From positions 42,726 to 106,725 of the forward strand of contig NW_019091663.1 in assembly GCF_001949145.1 (NCBI RefSeq): a stretch of 64,000 nucleotides of DNA, in the 5' to 3' direction. The DNA comes from Acanthaster planci (taxonomy: Eukaryota; Echinodermata; Asteroidea; Valvatida; Acanthasteridae). Within the stretch, counting starts at the first letter, position 1. Every line of letters begins with the position of its first letter. Shown in pieces: positions 34,350 through 45,058 of the stretch. The position numbers were made by a program, and so were the translations under genes. The notes under the pieces are model-generated. The model was not told where the DNA came from. It saw only the letters and a list, made by a program, of their open reading frames with translations, and made no database searches.

Positions 34350-34935
34350 GTAGAGGCACAGATCACAACTCGGGGACTGTCCCTGGATTTGGAGAATTCC
34401 CTTTATTTGGGGACAACACTAGTCCCTCAAAATACAGAATGTTCCCAAAGGCCTAAGAGGGGACATTTTTTCCCAAAAATATCCATGCACTAGTATATTT
34501 AGGTCTCTCGGCGTATCATTTTTTTTCTCTCACATTTTTCATCCATTTAAGATATTCAAATTGTCTTTTATAATTATAAACTTTGCGCCCTGCCACTTGA
34601 TTAAGTATATGTGAAGGATTGATATTTGGAAAAATTGTTCTGATATAGTCTTTTTCCCACCCTTTATGCTAAATTGGATACTTTTGCTCGTAATCCTAGA
34701 CGTAAACGGCAGAATTTTTTTTTTTGAATGGCAGCCTTGGGTGTTTTTTCTGCTGAATCTAATTGTGGCAATAAATGAATCCCCTGGGCAACAGTAGGAT
34801 CTCCAAGCCCTCTTGAAAAAAAAATTGTCCCCATTTTGGGGGAAATTCTCTGTTTTGGGGGATGGATTTTGTTCCAAAATAAAGGGACTTCTCCATATTC
34901 AGGGACAGTCCCTGAGTTGTGATCTGCGCCTCTAC
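34350..34935. mobile_element. Non-autonomous DNA-transposon-like element with 60-bp inverted ends
   Basis: The left end (34350-34411) and right end (34874-34935) are inverse copies. Both read tagaggc-cagatcacaactc, then gggactgtccctg, then ggagaa-tccctttatttt. The interior of about 460 bp is A/T-rich with no gene. Target-site duplications are unclear (cta-like at both ends). Confidence 0.85.
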
Positions 34936-36364
34936 TGTCTACTTTAGTCTGTGTATTTTAATTTTATGAGTAGTGTTGTCAACAATTATGCCTACCATGA
35001 CCATGGCTACACCCCCAGAATTGTGGGTTCATGGTCAGCGTGGCAGACGACAGACTTCACCATGCCCACAGTTCTGGGGGTAGTCAACAATGACAACCAG
35101 CATGACAAGTTCAAATTTTTCTTCATCAAGTTCATGTCCTTATTTTGGCACCAAAACCTACATGTATGGATGTGATTTAAATAGCCCTAAGCCATTGAAG
35201 CCCACAAACACAACACATCATGCACATGTTGTTTTTTTTTCATGCGGTCCTTAGAATTTTGTGTATTCCAGGGTTGGGGATTTTCTGGGATTTTTGTGTA
35301 AAAATGGGATTTTCGATTTGAGTCAGATTTCTCTGATTATTATAAACGTTGGAGTCCAGCAGACTTATTTATAAGAGCACCTTATTGGTTCAAAAGCAAG
35401 CAAATTCTGTATGTGTTGTAGTGTCTTTAATTTATTTTGTTTGTTACAAAATTTAACAAATTTAAATTTAAATTAAGAACTTGATTCAAGTAAGTTTGAT
35501 TCATATTACAAACCACCAGTTAAATATTTTCTTAAGCCAAGGAGAAATGCATGCAGTATAGCACCTACATGTACATGTACCCTCAAAGAACGGTATGTGT
35601 AAAGAATCAGGTTTTAAAGTGGACTTGAGATTTGACAAAACTACAGTTTGTTTATAAGGAATTCTTACCTACCTTGTGAAAGTGCCATCAATCACAGCGT
35701 ACGATAAATCAATATTTACATGTATTTTACATGCTACATGTACATGTAGACCTTGTATTTTACCTCACTCGAATGTGATCCAGCTCCTTAGTGATTTATA
35801 AGAGTTGTGACTCTGACTCGACTAGAATTCACTTTGCTGACATTTTGTCACTATTGTTAGTTTCTCTGCGTAATGACCAACATTTCTAATCCCACTGAAA
35901 TACATGCTTACTTGTTAAGATAAAAGGTTGATCTATGATGATAATTTCGGGGCCGTTCAAAATTGTCAATGTTTTTAAATTTCTTTTTTTTTTTTCAAAT
36001 TTTTTGACCCACCCACCAACCCAACCCACATGTGTGTCCAATTGTGTTGAACCCTGATTGTACATGTCATGAAACTCAGTTGGGTTACATACTGTAGTTT
36101 AGGAAAGGCAAAGGATCTTTTTTGTGTTTGTTGATGTTTTTTAAATCAAAAATGATTTTCAATTTTCGATTATTTTCCTTGACCAACCCACCATTTTGAA
36201 AAAAATTGAAATTTGAAAACTTAGAAAATCTTAAATGGCCCCTTACCTTCTTGAACTCAGCAGTGGACACTTTTGAAATGAAGTGAAAGTAAATCGTGAT
36301 TTTAAATGCATCACATGTGTAAGTAATTCATGTGCCAAATTCAAATACATGCAGCTGGTTTAAA

Positions 36365-36555
36365 TCAAACACTTGGCTTGAGTTGAACAAAAAAATCCTG
36401 TCCACCAAGATAGTGTGCAACACATGCATTTATACTTCTTGAGTTCAACATTTTGAGCTTTTTCCCAGCAACATTATTGATTTAAATCAGTGATTTTCAA
36501 AAAAATCCTTTGATTTAAATTGCAATTTAAATCAGTGATGTAAATCAAGGTCAAA
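36365..36555. repeat. TTTAAATCA-rich low-complexity repeat
   Basis: The words gatttaaatcagtgat and aatttaaatcagtgat recur around 36480-36545 together with their inverse. This is a simple-repeat-like pattern with no coding content. Confidence 0.6.
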
Positions 36556-37146
36556 CACTTTAATCGGCCAAGCCATGTACATGTACATTCTGACCGTAGT
36601 GTTAGGGGATCCTGAAATGGTAATAGTTATTGCATAAATTCCTTTTAAGTCTTTGCTATTTGTTTTTGCTTTGACACAAAAAAGGAAATCTTTGATTTCT
36701 CGAGGGGACAAATGCTAGATTCATGGGTTGAGTTTGCTGAGAAAAACAGTGTCTACATTTTATTGCTCAGCCAATTAAAAATCTTTGTTAGTTGAAATTT
36801 GGATTCTGTGTGCACAGTTGGCCCATGACGGCATTGTAGCAAGCTTTGGTAGACCAAACACTCCACACTCTTATTATGAACGTGGTTTTTTCTTCCAGGG
36901 CAGTTCCTACTTCCAATCTGCTCACTCACGCCTGCATGTGTGTACTTCAGTCTTAACCCAGTCAAAATCTACAAGTGGCGCAAGTGTTTACGCAGCTGAG
37001 ATTCCTGATACCTACAGCAGGTCTTCTCTTGACTGCAGTCGGTCAATTGCTGTCGTCTGACTCAGCGACTGCACAAGCAAAATTCAGATTCTGCCAAAGT
37101 CGCAGGCCAATTCCCGTGTAGAAAGTACAGGGAAGCGATAAGGAAC

Positions 37147-40100
37147 ATGGCTCCACTCATTACACGTAGCTGTGATTTTGTGTTCAAAGTGTGCCTGCTT
37201 CTGTGGTTGTCTTACTCAGGTAAGGACATTTTATTTTTTCTTGTCGCCAATGGTGTATGTTCAAAACCGTTCATGCTGTTGATTAGCCTGGAAGAGAAGG
37301 CTACTTAATGACGTCAGCAGTGGCAATATCATCTGCTGTGACTTTAAAAAGTTTCACTTTTCCTAGACCACGTGTAAGTTGTTTGCAAACAAGGCGTTTT
37401 GGTCACATGGCACTGACCTGCTGTAGTTTTTGGAATATGAGCCGTATCTTATACATTGATTCTCACACTGAAAAACACATGTACATGTATCTCTGTGGTT
37501 TATACGCCGGGTGGCTTATACGGCAAACTTTAAAGGCTAAAATCAATCACAAAAGCCACACCTGGGCCACGCGTACCGTATGCTGGTGACGCAGTCATGT
37601 TTTTCGTTGGTTCCTGTTTACATACACGTAACTGGAACCTTGGTGAATGGATAGAAATTTGAGTTGTTCGGATTTCGAGTTACCAAATTCAATTCCCCAA
37701 GTCAAACTTTACTTGCTCTGCCGTGATGGCAATGTTTTAGTGATTATTTTCCCACTTTTTATTCATTCTCATGGTGTATTTTTTGCACACAAATGATCAT
37801 TTTACTGAGATCTTTTTACTGTTGTTACTCCAAGATGTCTTTCTACCACTAAATAAAAGTCAACCGCTTAAATAGTATTTGTTATACCTTCGTGTAGCAA
37901 ATCTCGTCTTTTCGCCCATCGTTTCGGCGTGATATGCCACAGAATTTTGGGCTTGTATTCACTTGGGCTGTCTGATGACATCACTTTCTGTGGTCACGTG
38001 GCTATCGGAAAGTGATGTCATCATGCCACAGAATTTTAGGCATGTATTCGCTTGGGCTGTCTGATGACATCACTTTCTGTGGTCACATGGCTATCGGAAA
38101 GTATCAGTGATTGGACTGTCCATTAATGGGGTCTGTGGTAGCAGTGAGGATAGCTTGAAAGCAGGATTTGTTGCGGTCGGTGTGGGGTGGTGTGTGTAGT
38201 GCATATGCCGTGCAGCGTGCATGCAACACAGGCGGTCGCACTTGGCAGTGATGACTCAAACCAAGGTCTTGCAGCAGTCCTTTACCTTCTATTCTTGACG
38301 AGATTTAGCAGTTTTCTTTAATTGGCATCACAAAAACTTTGAGATAATCGGATGTAGTGTTGTGAATATTTGGAGTTCTACATGTAGTGGTATTTTTGTA
38401 CATCAAATCATTCTTGTAGCGAGATGCCTGTGAGATAAAATGGTCTGATCAAGATTTTTATCAAGGTTCTATTGTACATGCATAACTTTTGCTGGCTGCT
38501 TGCTGCTCGGCCCATGCAGGACAGTCACCCAGCCCGCAAAAATGATTAATTTTGAGGACTTTGAAAATTCATTTTTAATGATGGCACTCATTTGCACTCT
38601 GCTTAGATTTATTAGAATTTCATGTGTGGTGGAACCATTAACATACTGACTCCACATGTTGTACTGGCATTTCAGCATGCAGCACGATGACCTTCATGGT
38701 TGGATCATCAGAGCTGCGATGCGGCTTATACGCCAGTGCGGCTTATTCGCCGACTTTAAATCTGAACTTGCCGATTTTTATACACAGTGAAACAGACATG
38801 TCAAGGCCAGTTTTTTCACTGTGTAAAATGTCATACGTGTAGAGCACATTTTATTGCTTGTCTGGTTTTCAGTATCATTTCCTAAAGGTAGCCATTCTTT
38901 TCTAAGCAACAATATTTATTCCCGGAATTTTTTTCAACATCTTGGTGAATTCTTTCACTTGGATTCCAGCGGAGTTCTCAGTTTTCTCAAGTAAAAAGAA
39001 TTTCTCGTGTGTTTGTTTGATACTGCTCTGTTTATCTGTTCCTGAATATTGAGAAAGGTTCCGACCCCAAATGCTGCTGGAGTTCAGGTTAAAGATAAGG
39101 TTATATAACAGACTACACTGTACATGTACGTGTACTTCTGATTTGTTCTTTTTGTCCTTTTCAGCGGTATTGCTGAGAAGCGTTACAGGAGCTAGTGTCA
39201 ATTTCCCCTTGTCCCGAGTGTCGTGCTTCGAGTACGACTCACAGAAGTGTTCGGGCAATGACAGCCGATGCAGCACTGTCCAAGACTGTGACATAGAGTT
39301 CGGCTACGCCGACCTGGACCTGGAGTTGATGGAGACGAACAAGTGCTTCATCCTGTGGCAGAACACCTCAGCCGGGCTGGAGGTGATCATGAAGGGCTGC
39401 TGGCAGAGCAGCTTCAGCAACGACTGCGTGGAGGAAGACCGCTGCGTCTCGCACGAGACATATGCTGACGGCGAGAATCGCTACTTCTGCTGCTGCTCGG
39501 GCGACCTGTGCAACCACCAGTTCTACCATGACCCACAGCCCAAGCCAACCTCCTCGGAACATCCATGTGAGTAGTCACCCTTTTACTTCAGCCAGGGCTA
39601 GAAGTACCCACTGGACCAGTGGACTGAGGCCAGCAATTTGAATTTGCGGCATCTATACCAATACATCCCCAGCAGTCTGGTGGTTTTTTTTATCAACAAA
39701 AACGTAAACATCTTTTTGACATTCAGCACTCTGAAAGATATTGTTAAAGGTGCTTGATGAATGCCCTTTATTATTATTATTATAAAGTAATTGTTTATAA
39801 TCACTTTTGGTAGTCCGTCTGTTTGCCTCCTAATGTGTGGCAGTCCAGTGAAGTTTATAAGTACTAACATGTACATGTACACTTACATGTACATGTACAT
39901 GAAGCTCTACATACATGTACATTCACAGAGTGATCAATTGCTTTCAATACATTGACATGAAGTTAACCCTACAGTAACCCTGTAGCAGACATAGCAAAGT
40001 GCAACAGGTGTAAAAGCCTGGTGCATTTTGTTGCACCGGGCAATCAACAGCAGCCGAACAAACTGCCCATGTTGAGTCAGTGGGAGCTGGTCCCATTGAA

Positions 40101-43100
40101 CGATGCCGCCATTGGACCCTCTGGTGGCCGGTAACCGCCAGCTTTGAGGCCGTTGGGCCCCAGGGATAGCTAATGCATTGGATCTCGTTGCACTGGGCAG
40201 ACAAGCTGCTTTGACAAAATATGCAGACAAATGCATCAGGCACACAGGCAGGTTTCCAGCCAAAATACCCTGGAGGGTTAGGGCTAAGGCAGTACTTTCC
40301 TTTTCTATACTTTACCCTGGATCAGCTTTTTACATTGAAATGGGTTGTTAATATCACATTACAGTGTACCTTTCATGCCACCAGGTATATCTTCCCATCA
40401 ACGGCCACACTGAGCTAAACTGCCTATGCAGGGGGCGACGGTCGAAGCCACAGTGTGTGTCATGATTACAGAGGGGAGGGAATGGTTAAAAAGTCAACAT
40501 TTTATGCGTATGCACTCGTACTGTTCACGGTCCCATAGCCTATGTCAAGGTTACTTTCTGTCTGAATTTTCTCTCTCTGTAATCCAACGCAGCCGTATGA
40601 GCCACTTCCTTTCTTTNNNNNNNNNNNNNNNNNNNNNNNNNNNNNNNNNNNNNNNNNNNNNNNNNNNNNNNNNNNNNNNNNNNNNNNNNNNNNNNNNNNN
40701 NNNNNNNNNNNNNNNNNNNNNNNNNNNNNNNNNNNNNNNNNNNNNNNNNNNNNNNNNNNNNNNNNNNNNNNNNNNNNNNNNNNNNNNNNNNNNNNNNNNN
40801 NNNNNNNNNNNNNNNNNNNNNNNNNNNNNNNNNNNNNNNNNNNNNNNNNNNNNNNNNNNNNNNNNNNNNNNNNNNNNNNNNNNNNNNNNNNNNNNNNNNN
40901 NNNNNNNNNNNNNNNNNNNNNNNNNNNNNNNNNNNNNNNNNNNNNNNNNNNNNNNNNNNNNNNNNNNNNNNNNNNNNNNNNNNNNNNNNNNNNNNNNNNN
41001 NNNNNNNNNNNNNNNNNNNNNNNNNNNNNNNNNNNNNNNNNNNNNNNNNNNNNNNNNNNNNNNNNNNNNNNNNNNNNNNNNNNNNNNNNNNNNNNNNNNN
41101 NNNNNNNNNNNNNNNNNNNNNNNNNNNNNNNNNNNNNNNTGTTCAGGGCAATCCTAACTGTGTTCATATACATGTACAATAAAGTTCTGTGTACATGGTG
41201 TATTTATATTTGCACCTGGACAGTTGGGGCTGTCATGTTACCTTGCCACAACTTGTGGTGTAGTATTAACCCTAACCGCCAAGCATATTGTTTGGCTTAC
41301 ATTACACAGTACTACAAAATACTAAGTAATAGCCTGAGCCTGAAGGACCTAGCGCTACAGATTACTACGTCTGGCTAGGTTACTTCCATTGTTACTTGTA
41401 CAGAGAACAATAAAGCCATGCATTCATAATGCCACAGCACTGTCTGGTACATTGTCTTATCTATTGTATCTTACGGCTTCACAGAACTATGATGTCATGT
41501 CCTCTTACAAGCGACAGCGCTCAGTGCTACATTTTACTACAAATAGTAATTTGTAGTATTATGTAGGGTAAAAACCTAGTGCCTTCGCATGTGTTAGCTA
41601 CACGTACATGTATATACGTTAAGGGTGGAATGTTCACACATTTAAAGGAAAAAAGTTCCAAAACGGAACCACCCTTTTTTTATTGACGCAATCTGGCATT
41701 CATTTTTATTGTAAACGATGCCTGAACAATGTTATCTGATTTTCAGAACAATTTACTGCTCAGTCATATCAAAGGAATGCCATGAACTCATCACTGGAAC
41801 GTTATGTCAACTATTAACATTGTGTACAATTAGTTGTGTTTAAAGTTTTCAAGGAAACCATGGTAAGGGTTCGACGTTTACTCATTTTAACGTTTGAATG
41901 GTAGGGGAAAGCTTTCGGAATGTTTTTCAAATTAAATGTAAATTCCCACCCTTAATATACATGTACATAATTGTTCCTCCTGACAAAGCTACAGTATTAA
42001 TGTAGTTCAGTCTAAGAACATCCATGGGATTATTCCGCTAAAGCTAAAAGATGGTAAAAGAGGAAGCTGTCCTATGCAGTTAAGGTAGATGCGCATGGTT
42101 AATACCGGTATTTGTTCTTTAATGCTGCTAATGTTTGTTCCTCACAGTTCAAAATCCAGGGCACACCCCAGAAAAAAAGAGGAACCGAAGTAATATCATA
42201 CTTACCACCGTCCTGTACACACTGGTACCCATCACCGCTTTCACCATCATCATCATCAGTGTGTACTGGATATGCCGGCGTTACCGGTACTCACTGCTCA
42301 CCTCGGTGCCCAACAGCGAGCCCAGCCCGCTCTCGCCGCCTTCCCCTGTTCTGGGCCACCGGCCCATCCAGCTGCTGGAGATCAAGGCCCGGGGCCGCTT
42401 CGGGGCAGTCTGGCGGGCCCAGATGGGCCATCAGCAGGTGGCTGTCAAGATCTTCCCCCTGCAGGACCGTCAGTCATGGGTCACGGAGCAGGAGATCTAC
42501 TCGGTGCCCCAGCTGCGGCATGAGAACCTCCTGAGCTTCATCGGCACTGAGAGGCGCGGGGAGGGCATGGACCAGGAGCTGTGGCTGATCACGGAGTACC
42601 ACCCCCGGGGCTCGCTGTGCGACTACCTCAAGGGCAACCTGCTGTCGTGGAGTGATCTGTGCAAAATCTCCCTGTCCATGGCCTACGGGTTGGCCTACCT
42701 TCACGAAGACTTGCCTGCCACCACGCTGTGTAGTGCCAAGCCTGCCGTTGCCCACAGGGACTTCAAGAGTAAAAATGTACTGCTGAAAAACGACTTGTCC
42801 GCGTGCATCGCAGATTTTGGGCTTGCTTGTAAATTTGAAGCCGGTAAAAGCCCAGGAGATACCCATGGACAGGTGAGATTTGAAAGATGAACATTGATAC
42901 ATGCCTACCCACTTTATGCCGGAGGTACATGCAAAAACAATCTGGCGATCTGTATACATAGGAAAGGGTTAGAGGCTGCATGTACAGTGCAAAATATTGA
43001 GCACACCTGGACTCACTTCTAGCTGGCATTTTAACGACCTAGTCCACCGTTTATTTTGTAAAACACATGTAAATAGTCTTAGAAGTCTGTGGAGACAAAC

Positions 43101-45058
43101 CATACGTTGAACGTTGTCTTTTGTGGTATCAAATATGTCTCATCTCTCGGTAGGCAGTGTAAGAAATATTGAATAGATAGTGAACAAATGACGCAGGTGA
43201 ATCTGCACGAGTGGCAGTTGGCTGTATATCAACATGTGGCCACCATGTCTTGCCTGTTTAGGAAAGCCAAGATTTTTGGCCAAAACAATTTCTATTTTAG
43301 TTAAGGTATTTAACTATTTATTCACATACTTGTAAAAATTCATTGGCTTGCCATATCAGTCCTTCTTTTAATAAAAGAAAAAACAGGAAAGAACTTTTCC
43401 CCTCAATTTCCTTCACAGGTGGGCACAAGGCGGTATATGGCCCCCGAGGTGTTAGAGGGCGCCATACAATTCCAGCGGGATGCATTCTTGCGTATCGACA
43501 TGTACGCGTGCGGGCTGGTGCTGTGGGAGATTGCGTCGCGCTGCACGGCACAGGAAGGTATGCAGTCAGCCTCACAAATTGGGGCAGGTCACCCTCTTGG
43601 AGGCCAGAGCATCACTGAGGCTTGCCGACTGTGCTTGCTTAAGTGGAGTAGACTTGGTCTAACTAGAGCTGCATCCAAATCTTGTGTCTATGGCTAGGTC
43701 GAAATCTTTGCCAGTTGCAAACAGACATAGCCATAGCTCCGAAAACCCCACTTTGAATATGGCCCATTGCTAATGCATGGTGTTGCACTTGAGCCCTACA
43801 ACACTACTGGGATATCTTTTGTAGTTTAAAAATGGCTGGCAAGTTTTCATCCTCAGTTAGGTCTTACTTTTGAACTCTGCTGCGAAGCATTGTGAGCCTT
43901 GTTGCAAAGGGAACTTTCCTTCATTGCATGTAAATCGAGAACAGTAAGCAAAAATGAAAGACAAAATACAAGAGAAGCAGAATTAACTTAGTGTACCATG
44001 AAGACTCAAGCAGTCGGCACTACTGAGCTTTGAACTATGTCTTATTGTTTACTCGGAAACTTGTCTTTGTAGTAATGAGGCAGAATGAATTATACAGTTA
44101 AGTTTTCAGGAGAATCGTTTGTTTCCTTTGTGCGAATGACCTGTGCACAGGTCCAGTTGATGAATACATGCTCCCGTTTGAAGAGGAAGTCGGTCAGGCG
44201 CCAACCCTTGAGGACATGCAGGATGTTGTGGTGGTGAAGAGGCTGCGGCCAGTCATCAGAGAGAGCTGGCTCAAACATTCAGTAAGTCTGGGTCACGTGC
44301 AGGTCAGGGCTAGTTACCAAACAGGAAGAGTAACTTGAAGTTGAGACAAAGTTGAGAGAAGGTGTTTATTCCAAAACAAAGTATTGCGTTATGCGGTATG
44401 TGGGCCATAATTGTCAGTTTCCCCCCCCCCCGTGTAACTTGAATCAACCTTGCCTGGAAAAATTGTTTAGAAAAATAGACAAACACCTTGACAAGGGTTG
44501 GTATTTTTTTAATAGAGTTTCTGCTACTGCCCCGCAACGTCAGGATGTCATGCCACTGATCCCACCCATGAACTGTCTTCTTTCAGTGGCATCTTTGAAG
44601 GCCAGTGCATCACAGGCACAGTGAGGAAGCCCTTCACAAAGCCAGTCAGTCTGTGATACCGTACCTTTCGAGATCATTGATTGGCCAGGATGCGCTTGGC
44701 AGAAGGCATTCAGATTTCTGAATGCAGCGGGTCATCACCCCCACCTAAACAAAGAGTCGTTTTTTTACCACAAGCAATTCTGTAAACATCTCGTCGGTGT
44801 AACTCATCCGTTATCACTGGATGCACCGTCGAGTCATCCTCGTAGAAGAAGTAATGACAGGAACTCCATCCACCGTTTTATCCACAGGGTATGCGGCTCC
44901 TGTTTGAGACGATCGAGGAGTGCTGGGACCACGACTCCGAGGCTCGCCTCTCGGCGGGCTGCGTCGAAGAGAGACTCAGCCAGCTGCTCCGTTACAATGT
45001 GTGCACGGCGCCGCTGATCTCTCTCACCCCTTCACCCCCTAAGGAGTCCAGTCTATGA
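37147..45058 (+). CDS. ACVR2: Activin receptor type-2, 546 aa (6 exons)
   Basis: This is a plasma-membrane serine/threonine kinase that binds activin/BMP-class ligands and phosphorylates type I receptors. Exons: 37147-37219, 39165-39566, 42148-42872, 43419-43557, 44151-44281, 44888-45058; all junctions keep frame. Exon 1 gives a hydrophobic signal sequence ([11 protein letters not shown]). Exon 2 holds the whole extracellular three-finger domain, with KGCW, the CCC cluster and the final CN ([11 protein letters not shown]), and two N-glycosylation sites (NDS, NTS). The transmembrane segment is about residues 175-200. Kinase features: [10 protein letters not shown] loop, VAVKIF Lys (about 259), HRDFKSKN (361-368), DFG (381-383) and [10 protein letters not shown]. 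The C-terminus ends PPKESSL, exactly as in vertebrate ACVR2A. The protein is slightly longer than human ACVR2A (513). The ectodomain has 12 Cys instead of the usual 10. Vertebrates have two paralogs; this is probably the single ancestor-type gene. Confidence 0.97.
37935..38108. repeat. 89-bp tandem duplication with internal hairpin
   Basis: The segment beginning tgccacagaatttt at 37935 recurs at 38024, and the copies differ at only a few positions. Inside the first copy, gatgacatcactttc and its exact inverse gaaagtgatgtcatc form a 15-bp stem around tgtggtcacgtggctatcg. It lies in ACVR2 intron 1. Confidence 0.9.
39860..39920. repeat. ACATGT/TACATG palindromic microsatellite
   Basis: The words acatgtacatgtacatg repeat through this interval. 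Shorter runs of the same word occur at many other places in the window (for example 35565, 35740, 49430), mostly in introns and intergenic DNA. Confidence 0.85.
40617..41139. other. Assembly gap (523 N)
   Basis: This is a run of N within ACVR2 intron 2. Both flanks are non-coding and the exon before and after join in frame, so no coding sequence need be missing. The gap length may be an estimate. Confidence 1.

Larger units (their letters stand above)
29902..37146. other. BRD7/9 3' UTR and intergenic region
   Basis: No exon is supported here. AATAAA-like signals occur near 31127 and 31153, but neither has a convincing downstream GT-rich element, so the BRD7/9 transcript end is not fixed. A SINE-like piece (30840-30960) and a foldback element (34350-34935) are present. 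A small inverted pair lies near 35002-35087 (ctacacccccagaattgtgg). TTTAAATCA-type words cluster at 36365-36550. Near 35560-35750 acatgtacatgt words are frequent. Confidence 0.55.

Noticed and set aside
40426-41179. Long open frames across 40617-41139 on both strands
   Set aside because: They consist almost entirely of N, so the open frame is an artefact of the gap.
42112-42534. Pro/Ser/Arg-rich frames overlapping ACVR2 exon 3
   Set aside because: They are shifted-frame shadows of the GC-rich kinase exon, which is itself clearly the coding frame.
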